This document shows positions 24,435 to 35,086 of a DNA stretch of 64,000 nt, one piece after another. Source of the stretch: Plantago major (Eukaryota; Streptophyta; Magnoliopsida; Lamiales; Plantaginaceae). The stretch is taken from positions 42,082,677 through 42,146,676 of the forward strand of contig CM048839.1 in NCBI GenBank assembly GCA_026545765.1. Reading direction: 5' to 3'. The translations under genes were made by a program, and so were the position numbers. Every line of letters starts with the position of its first letter. Positions within the stretch are counted from its first letter, which is position 1. The notes under the pieces are model-generated. The model was not told where the DNA came from. It saw only the letters and a program-made list of their open reading frames with translations, and made no database searches.

Positions 24435-25545
24435 ATTCACCTTAATTATACAACATAGAGATTTGATGCGGTTACATCTAGTTGCACCCTAGATATCATA
24501 TCATGGAGATTATTTTGAGTAAGACACTTGTCTCTCTCATATTAATCTAACGGAATATAAAACAAAACGGCTTCCCTCCAAGACTAGAAAAACGATAAAG
24601 CCCAAATCATATCCCAAAAGACATAGTCCCGCTAGCTTAGCACCCTGATGAGATCATAATTTAGCATCTTGTCTTTTTATCGTATTTTTCTTTATTTTTA
24701 TTTTATTGTGTTTTTTTGTACGTTTTTATGTGTTTTCGTGTTTTAACTATGGTTAGCATATTATTACATTTTCAGTTGAAAACCGATGCTTTTGTACTTG
24801 CACTATATCAATGTGAAGTTTTGAGGGTCGTATTAGAGAATTTTACGGCTCAATACTCCATTTGAAAACGTTTGGATGGCAATTGAAGGCCACAAGTTTG
24901 AGTCTTGAAGGAAACGACAATTTTGGCAAATTCAGCACTGGACGCGACTGGTTTGGAATTGAACGCAATATTGAATTGCAGACCTGACAATCCAGTTTAT
25001 AATTTATAGTCCCTCACTCCGACCTAACTATAGTACATGTATTTCTTTTATGGACGTTTGGTTAATAAATACCCATACCAAACAAAAAAAAAATCTTATT
25101 AACCACTCTTCTTCTTATTTTATTATTCATATTCCATACTTCTTTTCATTTTTATCATAGGGGAGTATAAATTAACCGGACTGGACTCGGAAGTAGTATT
25201 TGTTAAGTATCAAGTAACCATTGATGTATACTGGGCATGTGGAATAAGTCACTAATGCAACTAGAGATGGAGGCAACAAAGTTGAATCAAACGTGTTAGT
25301 AATAGTACAAGTTTATCTTTGTTAATAGAAACTGAAGGAGACAAGAAGTAATTAATAAATATTGAAACCTTCTACTTCGGAAATTCCAAACTCATCCCCG
25401 TAAGAAGCTGATGAACGGACAGAATTGTCCTTGAAAAGCTTCATAATTACAAAAAATATCCTAGTACTCTGGGCACAATACTAACCCACCCAACTCAGGG
25501 CACAATACTAACCCACCCACCCATGCTAGTTTCTGTGTTTCACTC
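24435..25545. other. Intergenic stretch with a Gypsy LTR relic, upstream of the NLR
   Basis: No gene seen. At about 24648-24960 the sequence TGATGAGATCATAATTTAGC followed by T-rich DNA resembles the start of an Athila/Tat LTR. It has an inverted, diverged partner at about 50.30-50.61 kb. The remainder, just upstream of the NLR, is AT-rich and contains no clear promoter motif I could support. Confidence 0.45.
25471..25519. repeat. 27-bp spaced direct repeat upstream of the NLR
   Basis: GGGCACAATACTAACCCACC occurs at 25471 and again at 25498. It lies about 90-140 bp upstream of the NLR start codon and could fall in its promoter or 5' leader. Confidence 0.8.
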
Positions 25546-25611
25546 TTGTATTTTGTACTCCATCTATCATTTGAAAAAAAGAAAGAAAAAAAATATATTA
25601 GAGTACTGAAT

Positions 25612-28260
25612 ATGGCTCATATTGTTGCAAGCATGGTGGAAATTATACAGCGATATCTTAATGAGCAGCAGCCGGAGAATCATCTTGATGATGATGATAT
25701 GAGAGCTCATATTGAATCCTTCCTCCATAAAGCCCGTTCTTTCACAGACTTCCTCATTCATTCTGATTTCAATCTCCAGATATCTAATGAACATACAGAC
25801 CTGTTGTTTGCTCAAATCATCGACACTGCTAACTAGGCGGAAGACGTCGTTGAACTCCACATCATCAGCAGCACTAGAAGTTATCAACAAACTCCTAGTG
25901 ATGATGGTTCAACTGTTGTGGAGGAGGTGAGTATTCATCAAGTATTAGATCAGGTGGCTGAAGAATTTGAATCCATCAAACACCAGATGATTCGTGTCAT
26001 CGATGAGGGTCGTCAACCAAAACATTTGTGGCCGGTAGACAACTCCCTGCATTTACAATATTTACTATCAAAGTCTAACAACACCAAGAGAAAGAGGAAG
26101 GTCAACGACTTTGTTACTATTTATGAAGACCATTTTCAGGCTCTGAAGTCACGACTCCTCCAAGGTCCATCTCAGCTCCAGATCATACCTATCGTTGGAA
26201 TGCTTGGCCTGGGTAAAAGGACTCTTGCTCAAAGACTTTACAATGATTCTTCTGTTGCTGATCACTTCCACGCTCGTGCTTGGGTTACTATTCCCTATGA
26301 GGGAGATGTGCAAGTCATTCTGCTGAACCTACTCGAGTGCCTAGGCAAGGTAATTACGAAGGAGTTGCGTCGCCTAATCGTTGATGAATTGGGTATACTC
26401 ATATGCAATGATTTGAGATACAGAAAGTATTTCATTGCACTTCATGATGTATGGGATCCTGAAATAATTGACACATTGAGAAAGTTTTGTCCGGATGACG
26501 GCCATGGATGTCGAATTCTTTATACTGCTTTTAAACCCGATGACTTTGAGGCAACAACTGCAAACTATAGAGGACAGCCCCACGTGATGCGATACCTGAC
26601 CGATACCGAATCATGGCTATTATTTTGTCATAGGGTGTTTTCACAAGATCATTGCCCTGATCATGAATTGGAATCAATTGGGAGAATTATTGTGAGATAC
26701 TGCAACGGAATAACTCAACTAGTTGTCGGTGTTGCTGGCGTCCTAACCACCTCCGAGAAGACACTAAGAATCTGGGAGCTTGTTGCTCAAGCTTTGGGCT
26801 TACAGCTTGAGGGTGAAACAGATGGTAAACGTATAATTAGTAGTGTGTCATTGATCCTCTACAACCATTTACCATATTACTTAAAACCTTGTCTTCTCTA
26901 TGTGGGGTCATTCGCCGAGTGTTGTGATATCTGTGCTTCAAAAATTATCAAGCTATGGATTTCTGAGTGCTTTGTCAAACAAACTGCAGATGAGAGCTTG
27001 GAAGATGTTGCAGCGGCTTACTTGGAGATTCTAATTGATAAAAATCTACTACATCTTACCGGACAAGATGCTACTGGAAGAATAAAAGCCTTTCAGGTCC
27101 TACCTTTCTTGAGGGGGATTTTCATTCTTGTAGCAAGAGAGGAGAAGTTTCTGTGGTCCAAAGATTATTTGTGCATAAATACTGAAAATGAAGGTAATAT
27201 ATTACGTCATGTTAGTGGTAGCCAATTATTGCGAACTAGCAATGAGATTGTGTTATCATCATTGGCACGTTCTTTTATTTCCAGTGGTCATGCATTAGAA
27301 GAGCCAACTCCTGTGTTTGTGAGGTTGAGATTGTTGAGGATATTAGATGTATTTCAGTTAGAACTCTTCCAGTTTCCTCTTGGCATAGTACAACTGGTGT
27401 TGCTGAGGTATCTGGCTTTTAGTTGTCATTTAAACATACCAGACTCAATCTCCAACCTTTGGAATTTGCACGCGCTTGTTATCCGCCGAATTCCATCATT
27501 CAGGGCTTTTTCTTTGACATCCGTATTGTTGGAAATGGCACAACTAATACATATCAAGTGCAAGGAAACGTTTGTCTGGCATCATCCTGAAAATGAGACA
27601 AAGCATCTGAACGAGAAGCTGGAAACGCTAACAAATATGCAGCTATTTGGAGTTAATAGTGAATTCTTTGAACAAGTTCCCAACATAAGAAAACTCGGGA
27701 TAGTTTGTAACATTGCGATGGACAATGTCCTTGATCTTGCTTGTCTGCATAAGCTTGAAACACTGAAGTGCTCCACCGATAATTCACTTGCATCAAAGAG
27801 CTTTCTCTGCTACATCAAGTTCCCATCATCACTCAGAAAATTAACTTTGAACCTGTGTAAAATCCCATGCGGATTCATGAAAGTTGTTGGTGCCTTATCT
27901 ACTCTTGAGGAACTAAAAGTGCAGAACAGTGATTTCTTGGCCGTGGACTCAAGGCCAACTGAACCTGAATGGGAGCTAGAAGAAGGGGAATTCCGTCAAC
28001 TCATATCGTTGATGATGAAAGATTTGAATCTGGTGCACTGGAAAGCCCGAGCAAGCCACTTCCCGAGGCTTAAACAACTCGTTATTCTCAACTGCTATGC
28101 AATGATTGGAATACCTTTGGATATTGGAGACATAGAAACTCTTGAATTAACCCATATGAACAAACATAGCCCTTCCGTGGTGGCTTCAGTAATGCAGATT
28201 AAGGAGAAGCATGCGGGTTCTGGAAATCAATTGCTACAAGTTGAGATAATCAAATCGTGA
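25612..28260 (+). pseudogene. CC-NB-ARC-LRR (R1/late-blight-resistance-like NLR), likely pseudogene
   Basis: Single-exon R1-type NLR, normally a cytoplasmic immune receptor. The natural start is MAHIVASMVEII at 25612. An in-frame TAG at 25834-25836 (codon 75) splits the Rx-N-like coiled coil (DTAN, stop, AEDVVELH). The frame is then open for 800 or so codons; the first later ATG (25918) would give 780 residues. In that numbering the P-loop is G94-T102 (GMLGLGKRT, with Arg where Thr/Ser is usual), kinase-2 is 171-180 (YFIALHDVWD, His for the first Asp) and the GLPL site reads NGITQLVV (263-270). RNBS-D-like CLLYVGSF is present, but the MHD-type motif is replaced by FQVLPFLRGI. LRRs fill about 480-770. 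Degraded nucleotide-binding residues plus the stop argue against a normal switch, though the long open frame suggests recent loss or a truncated product. Confidence 0.9.
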
Positions 28261-28419
28261 GGTAACCTTTTACTTATCTGCTTCTTGCTGGGTTGTCCAG
28301 GACCTTGTGGGAGTTTGGGAAAGGGGTTCCAGGGCGAGAGCGACTCTGGATTGATTCTATAGGGGCGAAAGTGTTATTCCGCAACCGGATTTTAATAGCT
28401 CCACTTTCTACATGCAAGC

Positions 28420-29092
28420 TATGGGTGTGCAAAAAATCCGCCATCCGACCCACCCGCACAAATCGCCCGCCATTTATCCGCACCCACCAACTAATTTTTT
28501 TATAAAAATTTTGGTGGGTTAAAAAAAATTTTAACCCGCCATTGGTGGGTGGGTGGTGGGTTGGATGGGTGTAACCCGCAACCCACCCGCCTTATTATGT
28601 ATGTATGTGAATTTAAGTCTAAGGCGATCCACCCAGCTATAACTCCTCTTTAATCACTCATTCGTATTCATTTTTGCACTCATCATTCGTCCTTCTTTGC
28701 TTAAGTCATGTATTCAAGAAAAATAACACAAATTGACAAATACTTGGGTCAACATTTCATTCTTTACTGTGTGAAAATCTTTAAAATGAAGTAAAGAAGA
28801 ATGATTACCTCAAAATAATCACTACTCTCATTGTTCAAAACATGCTCCTTGTTACTGATTTTTTTGGCTTGCATATCTACTTCTACGCAAGTTGCAAATT
28901 TTTACTACATACATTTTTATCTATATTCATCCGCCAATCCGCCCGCCACCCACTCGCCATTTTTATCACCCGAACCGCCGCTGGTTGGAAAATATTCTAC
29001 CCGCCTCGGTTTATAATTATAATCACCCGCCATTGGTGGGTCGGTTTGATTTTTCGTTAATACCCGCCTATACCCGCCCGCGCTCACCCCTA
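28420..29092. mobile_element. hAT-like non-autonomous element with 8-bp TSD
   Basis: 673 bp. The ends are imperfect inverted repeats, TATGGGTGTGC at left and GCTCACCCCTA at right. The TSD ATGCAAGC is at 28412-28419 and 29093-29100. Subterminal regions are packed with GGGTGGGT/ACCCGCC motifs in both orientations, as in Ac/Ds-type elements. No transposase coding. It lies 160 bp beyond the NLR stop codon. Confidence 0.85.
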
Positions 29093-29174
29093 ATGCAAGC
29101 TAACTTTATTTCTTGTCATTACTCTGTTCTTTAGTATGACATTTCAGCGTGACATCTTCTATGGCATCATATTA

Positions 29175-29720
29175 GAGAAAATTTTATTTTACACTAAAAA
29201 CTTTTTGTCGACTTTGAAGTAACACCATCAACTTTTAGTTTTTAGAAGTTACACTAAACACTTTATAAAAACTTTGAATTTACATAAAAGTTGGATGGAC
29301 ATTAGCCTAGAACTTCTACTTGTTAAAATGCGTCATATTTTTGGTTTTCTTGGATGTTTCCTATTGTTCAATGAGACAATTTCATATAAACATCATTTAA
29401 ATCAAACAATACATAAGTAAGGATTAAAAAATAAGGCATGAAAATAAGTACACATGCAAGTATAAACCTCAAAGTAGAGTTCAATCTCATTATTGTCCTT
29501 CATATATAATGCTATTGAAGAAATTAATAATGAAAACACAGAATAATGAGAGGAGAACAAAATAAAATCAACCAAGAGTAAAATAGAGCAAATTTACATA
29601 CAACCTTTATATAAAGTCAAAAAATTTATAAAGATTTTAGTGTAACTTCTAAAAAAATAAAAGTTAATGGTGTAACTTCAAATACGATGAAAAAGTTATA
29701 GTGTAAAATAAAATTTCCTC
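29175..29720. mobile_element. Mutator-type MITE with about 80-bp TIRs and 9-bp TSD
   Basis: 546 bp. The left arm starts GAGAAAATTTTATTTTACAC and the right arm ends GTGTAAAATAAAATTTCCTC; the arms stay complementary for about 80 bp. TSD ATCATATTA (29166-29174) and TTCATATTA (29721-29729) agree at 8 of 9 bases. The interior is AT-rich and non-coding. Confidence 0.85.
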
Positions 29721-29811
29721 TTCATATTATGGTGCTAATTTAGCCAACAGAGTATTTGTTAATCTTTATTAGGCAAGTCATGATTGTTTACACAATTAAG
29801 CTGCTGATATG

Positions 29812-29980
29812 CAGGGGCGGAACCAGGAGGGGGGAAAAGGGGGGCGTTCGCCCCCTTTAAAATTTGAATTTTTTTTATATGTAATATTTTCGTTAATTTA
29901 GAATTTTACCCCCAACCCCTGAAATAACGTTATATATATCATTTCGTCCCACCAAAGTTCGAATCTTGGGTCTGCCCCTG
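29812..29980. mobile_element. Short hAT MITE with perfect 8-bp TSD
   Basis: 169 bp, with ends CAGGGGCGGA and TCTGCCCCTG and TSD CTGATATG at 29804-29811 and 29981-29988. The GGGGGG-rich left arm and CCCC-rich right arm make it strongly self-complementary. This CAGGGGCGGA terminus is a common plant hAT MITE type. Confidence 0.92.
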
Positions 29981-30018
29981 CTGATATGGTCATGGTGCCC
30001 CTGCTGATATGGTCATGG
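29973..30018. repeat. 23-bp tandem duplication at the right edge of the hAT MITE
   Basis: Two exact copies starting TGCCCCTGCTGATATGG lie at 29973-29995 and 29996-30018. The unit covers the last 8 bp of the MITE, its TSD and 7 bp of flank, so the duplication followed insertion. Confidence 0.95.
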
Positions 30019-30322
30019 GATTGAGGAACCAGTTCCTAATGACCCAATCATACAAGGTCTCTTCTTCTTTCCCTAAGGTTTTGTTCAACAAAGCAATAGA
30101 AGAATCAATTTGGTTTTTGTTTTCAAGGACATGGCAAAATATGTTCCTCCTTTGAAATCCCTTGACCTTGAAAGAGACATTGCTCCACTAACTCGAAATT
30201 TTTTCGTTCTCCATCCGAATCCACATCTTAATTGCCATCTTGGTGATCCGCTTATGCCCGGAAGCCATTTTTTCCCTGTGTCTAAAATATCCTAGTACGG
30301 TAGTACCTCGCATAAGCTCACT
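30019..30322. other. Short unassigned spacer
   Basis: About 300 bp between the hAT MITE duplication and the LTR element. A 61-codon plus-strand frame and a longer minus-strand open stretch exist, but neither shows a recognisable domain. It is the left flank of the LTR element insertion and would have been contiguous with 34725 before that insertion. Confidence 0.4.
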
Positions 30323-30327
30323 GATGG

Positions 30328-32286
30328 TGTCACGTCCCAAAACCAAAATACTTTGGCACGACCGGCCGTCTATCGTGAGATAGGCTCACGCCAAGACGAA
30401 GCCTCAATTTTAGTTACAAAACAATTTTAAAGGTAATTCAGAGCGTCTAAAACACAAATACAATTCTAGAAATTACAGCTTAAGCTACAAAACCTTCACT
30501 TGACACCACTAGCTGCTCTAACCCGACTCGCCTCTACTAGAAACCTCCACGAGACTAGAACCACTCATACCACTGGAAAAAAAAGTGTAAGGGTGAATCT
30601 CATGGCACTTCTACCGTATCAAGCAGAATAGTAAATATACATATATATACACGCAATACGATCACACATATACAAAAGTTGCATGGCATAATAAACGTAA
30701 CATTTCGGCTCAATCAGCAAGATCCTATGGTCACTAGTATAAGTCCGGTGGCACAGAGGTCGGCTCACATAATATAAACATAATCCCCTACCAAAGGGGT
30801 AACATAACATAAGGGAGTACTCCAGCCAAACAAATTCCCCGAAGGGTACATAACAACTCACAGGCATATCTGAGAGCTCAAACATAACATTATCCATGCA
30901 CTTTACAAAACATTTACATTCGTCACACACATCATAAAACACAATTTTGAGTTCACACTTATCCTTATAAAAGTATTTATATCAAGCCCCATAACTTGAT
31001 ATAATAGTAGTAGTTTGCAATCATAAAACAATAATACGTATAGTAGTAATACGAAAATAAAAACTTCGGTGCCAAGAAATTCCCTTACCTCGAAACCCAA
31101 TAAGTTGCTATACCACTGACGTATCTAACATCGTAAGCACCTCAACTCTTATTCACGTTCGTCCATAACTCAACTCGTCCATAAATCTAAAGCAAGAAAA
31201 TACCAAATGTGTCATGGTACTACTTTAAAGGACAAGGGTCCAGTTTCCAACATACATGTACAACTTCACATCCACCACCACTAAAGCCCACCATCAATTC
31301 ACCTTTAATTAACAAATCTAACAACTTCTTAATTAATCCTTAATTAATCATGGTGAGTTACTAACCAAAGACAAGATACTATGTACCTCAAGTATAAACT
31401 GAAAAGGACGGGCTGACCTCAAGACTCGGGCCATTAGCTTCAATTGCATTCTTCAACTTCTTCATTCAATCGACTCGGGCATCTCCCCAATAATAGTGAC
31501 AACACTATTCGTCCTGTGATAAATTGGTACTTGGTGGAGACAGGGGACCAATTCGCAGATTCAATTAGAAGTCAATGGAATTTCGGTTGAGATAGCAAGT
31601 GGCGAACACGTTTGGAGAGGCGATCTATGGGTGAGGGTAGGAGGTGGGTGGCAGAGTTGGGTCGTACGGAAGTGGTGCGATTAAGAGAGGCGATGGGTGA
31701 TGATAAGGTCGAGATGGGTGGCGGTTATGATTAAAGGAGAAGCGATGTGAGGAGGAAGAGAAGAGGCTAATGGGTTTGGGATGACCTGGCCTTCACCTTA
31801 GTTAACTCATATTTTACTTGCAAAACATACCAGGCCCAACTTGTCGGTCCAATAACTATCTTATATACAATATTGAACTTTTGCTATGGTCCAAGCCCAA
31901 TCCAATAAACTCGATAAATCTCTTCTTGATTTATCGATCCGTTAAATAATGACTAGTAAAATCTCTTGCCTCAACTGAAGTCAGAATAATTTCTAGTCTC
32001 CAAACTAAATTCATATAGATGGTTCAATAAAAATTCGGGATTTACATTCCATCCTCCTTAAAAGAAGTTTTGGACCTCAAAACTGAAATCCACTGCGCTT
32101 CTGCTGCGCCACTTCAATATACTTCAACTTACTAAATCCTCGAATCACATACTTCATTCCTATACTTTTCCACTTATCCAAAAACATACTAAATCCCTTT
32201 TAGTACAACCTTATCAAACCTTGATTCCTCAAAGATTATATAACATAAGCTCCTCAAGAACCGAGAATAAATTCCGGGTTTTTACA
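30328..32286 (-). repeat. 3' LTR of element D, with an internal ghost terminus
   Basis: 1959 bp. Inside it, at about 32035-32046, the plus strand reads CGGGATTTACA followed by a CCATCCTCC tract and AAAAGAAGTTTTGGACCTC. This closely resembles the real LTR end plus the adjacent interior at 32276-32330 (GGGTTTTTACA, TCCTCCCCTCC, AAAAGAAGTTTCCTCC). So the outer 240 bp of this LTR look like former interior sequence added to a shorter core LTR (30328-32046). Confidence 0.8.
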
Positions 32287-32526
32287 TCCTCCCCTCCATA
32301 AAAGAAGTTTCCTCCTGGAAACTTAACTCTACTACGCTTTCACTGCGCCAATCTTACAAACATTCGATTTTCTAAACTTTCCCGTCACAACATCAATTCT
32401 ATTACCTTCCTCCCAGTCCAGATACATCATCGATAAGTCCATACTTCATATCTTAACTCCAAAACCACTTTTGGCATCTCACCCGGAAACACCATGGTTC
32501 GAAAAACTCAAAACTATCACACATAA

Positions 32527-32543
32527 CCCCCCCCCCCCCCCCA
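32527..32543. repeat. Poly-C tract in the interior of element D
   Basis: An uninterrupted run of about 17 C in the 472-bp internal region. Long G/C homopolymers are unusual in this AT-rich window. Others lie at 4259-4271, 15122-15134 and 57257-57272, all inside mobile or viral sequence. Confidence 0.9.
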
Positions 32544-32758
32544 AAACAAATCGAAACCTTGTAACCACACCACTTTCTTGCACTCACAGTCATAAACCTC
32601 GAAAAGACTAACCTAAGAACCTCAAAGATTCTTACCTAGGTTCCTCACAGATCCTAACATAACTCCTCGAGTTTTCCCTTCATCGAAATCAACACTTCAG
32701 TATTCAAATATGGGACCTACACCCAACCAAACCGGAACCTAGGCTCTGATACCACTTT

Positions 32759-34719
32759 TGTCACGCCCCAAAACCAAAATAATTTGGCGCGACCAGCCGT
32801 CTATCGTGAGATGGGCTCACGCCAAGACGAAGCCTCAATTTTAGTTACAAAACAATTTTAAAGGTAATTCAGAGCGTCTAAAACACAAATACAATTCTAA
32901 AAATTACAGCTTAAGCTACAAAACCTTTACTTGACACCACTAGCTGCTCTAACCCGACTTGCCTCTACTAGCAACCTCCACGAGACCAGAACCACTCATA
33001 CCACTGGAAAAAAAAGTGTAAGGGTGAATCTCCTGGCACTTTTACCGGATCAAGCAGAGTAGTAAATATACATATATATACACGCAATACGATCACACAT
33101 ATACAAAAGTTGCATGGCATAACAAACGTAACATTTCGGCTCAACCAGACATGATCCGATGGCCACTAGTATAAGTCCGGTGGCACAGAGGTCGGCTCAC
33201 ATAACATAAACATAATCCCCTACCAAAGGGGTAACATAACATAAGGGGTACTCCAGCCAGACAAATTCCCCCGAATGGTACATAACAACTCACAGGCATA
33301 TCTGAGAGCTCAAACATAACATTTATCCATACACTTTACAAAACATTTACATTCGTCACACACATCATAAAACACAATTTTGGGTACACACTTGATCCTT
33401 ATAAAAGTCTATTTATATCAAGCCCCATAACTTGATATAATAGTAGTAGTTCGCAATCATAAAACAATAATACGTATAGTAGTAATACGAAAATAAAAGC
33501 TTCAGTGCCAAGAAATCCCCTTACCTCGAAATCCAATAAGTTGCTATACCACTGACGTATCTACATCGTAAGCACCTCAACTCTCATTCACGTTCATCCA
33601 TAACTCAGCTCGTCCATAAATCTAAAGCAAGAAAATACCAAATGTGTCATGGTACTACTTTAAAGGATAAGGGTCCAGTTTCCAACATACATGTACAACT
33701 TATCCACCGCCACTCAAGCCCACCATCAAGTCACCTTTAATTAACAAGTCTAACAACTCCTTAATTAATCCTTAATTAATCATGGTGAGTTACTAACTAA
33801 AGACAAGATACTATATGTACCTCAAGTATAAACTGAAAAGGACGGGCTGACCTCAAGACTCGGGCCATTAGCTTCAATTGCATTCTTCAACTTCTTCATT
33901 CAATCGACTCAGGCATCTCACCAATAATAGTGACAACACTATTCGTCCTGTGATAAATTGGTACTTGGTGGAGACAGAGGACCAATTCGCAGATTCAATT
34001 AGAAGTCAATGGAACTTCGGTTGAGATAGCAAGTGGCGAACACGTTTGGAGAGGCGAGCTATGGGTGAGGGCAGGAGGTGGGTGGCAGAGTTGGATCATA
34101 CGAAAGTGGTGCGATTAAGAGAGGCGATGGGTGATGACAAGGTCGAGATGGGTGGCGGTTATGGTTAAAGGAGAAGCGATGTGAGGAGGAAGAGAAGAGG
34201 CTAATGCGTTTAGGATGACCTGGCCTTCACCTTAGTTAATTCATATTTTACTTGCAAAACATACCAGGCCCAACTTGTCGGTCCAATAACTATCTGATAT
34301 ACAATATTGAACTTTTGCTATGGTCCAAGCCCAATTCAATAAACTCGATAATCTCTTCTTGATTTATCGATCCGTTAAATAATGACTAGTAAAATCTCTT
34401 GCCTCAACTGAAGTCAGAATAATTCTTCGTCTCCAAACTAAATTCATATAGACGGTTCAATAAAAATTCGGGATTTTACATTCCACCCTCCTTAAAAGAA
34501 GTTTTGTCCTCAAAACTGAAATCCACTGCGCTTTTGCTGCGCCACTTCAATATACTTCAACTTACTAAATCCTCGAATCACATACTTCATTCCTATACTT
34601 TTCCACTGATCCAAAAACATACTAAATCCCTTTTAGTACAACCTTAAAAAACCTTGATTCCTCAAAGATTATATAACATAAGCTCCTCAAGAACCGAGAA
34701 TAAATTCCGGGTTTTTACA
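32759..34719 (-). repeat. 5' LTR of element D
   Basis: 1961 bp, same termini and same internal ghost terminus (at about 34471-34480) as its partner. The added segment was therefore already in both LTRs when this copy inserted, so it is a heritable family trait. Confidence 0.85.
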
Positions 34720-34724
34720 GATGG

Positions 34725-35007
34725 AATATTGAACAACATGGACCGACATATTGGGCATCAAGCAGAGAAAGAATAAGGAGAATTTATGAGACGGAAAAAT
34801 TTAGCAACTAAAAGAACAAGCAACCATTGCCAAAACTACAGACACCGCATAACAAAGGTATCTTCTGAAGATTATACGAGCTGATTATTTATCACAGCCT
34901 GGAATAACATTACAATCCTTTGGCTTCAAAGTTCTGTAGTACCAAAAACACTACCTAGCAGACGTACGTGTTAGGACAAGTACCATCTGATCATGCTCTA
35001 AACTCTC
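34725..35007 (-). other. 3' flank / likely 3' UTR of the TPR gene
   Basis: About 280 bp between the candidate stop codons of the TPR gene and element D. It is non-coding and AT-rich, without an obvious plant polyadenylation signal that I would rely on. Element D is inserted at its far side and may have displaced downstream 3' sequences. Confidence 0.4.
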
Positions 35008-35086
35008 TTACCTCCTCTTTTGCACTTCAATCGCCTCCTTCAGGCCTTGTGTCACCGTCTCTTGGTAGTTCACTGCAAGATGATAC
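35008..35086 (-). CDS. Candidate alternative last exon of the TPR gene
   Basis: It starts after AATTTCCAG at 35087-35095. Spliced directly from exon 1 (phase 2) it reads YHLAVNYQETVTQGL and ends with TAA at 35008. Spliced from exon 2 (phase 0) it reads through a different frame to a TGA at 35027. The first reading parallels exon 2, which starts YTLAVELQEKI in the same phase, so the two exons look like duplicates. Expression is not shown by the sequence. Confidence 0.5.

Larger units (their letters stand above)
30328..34719 (-). mobile_element. Chromovirus-type (Gypsy) non-autonomous element D: long LTRs, 472-bp interior, perfect TSD
   Basis: Direct repeats 30328-32286 and 32759-34719 (about 1.96 kb each) flank 472 bp. 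The TSD GATGG lies at 30323-30327 and 34720-34724. In minus orientation the LTR begins TGTAAAAACCCGG and ends GGGGCGTGACA. A tRNA-Met primer site (TGGTATCAGAGCCTAGG, about 32737-32753) lies next to the 5' LTR and a purine tract (TATGGAGGGGAGGA, 32287-32300) next to the 3' LTR. LTR termini and primer type resemble Tekay/Del-like chromoviruses. No protein domain is present, so movement must have depended on other elements. LTRs differ by roughly 2-4% by eye, suggesting around one to two million years. It looks structurally whole. Confidence 0.93.

Noticed and set aside
30110-30295. 61-codon plus-strand gene
   Set aside because: No domain, repeat structure or conserved context; a chance frame.
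30328-34719. Simple segmental tandem duplication of about 2.4 kb
   Set aside because: The repeats have TG..CA ends, a perfect 5-bp TSD outside, and a primer site and purine tract next to them; this is an LTR element.
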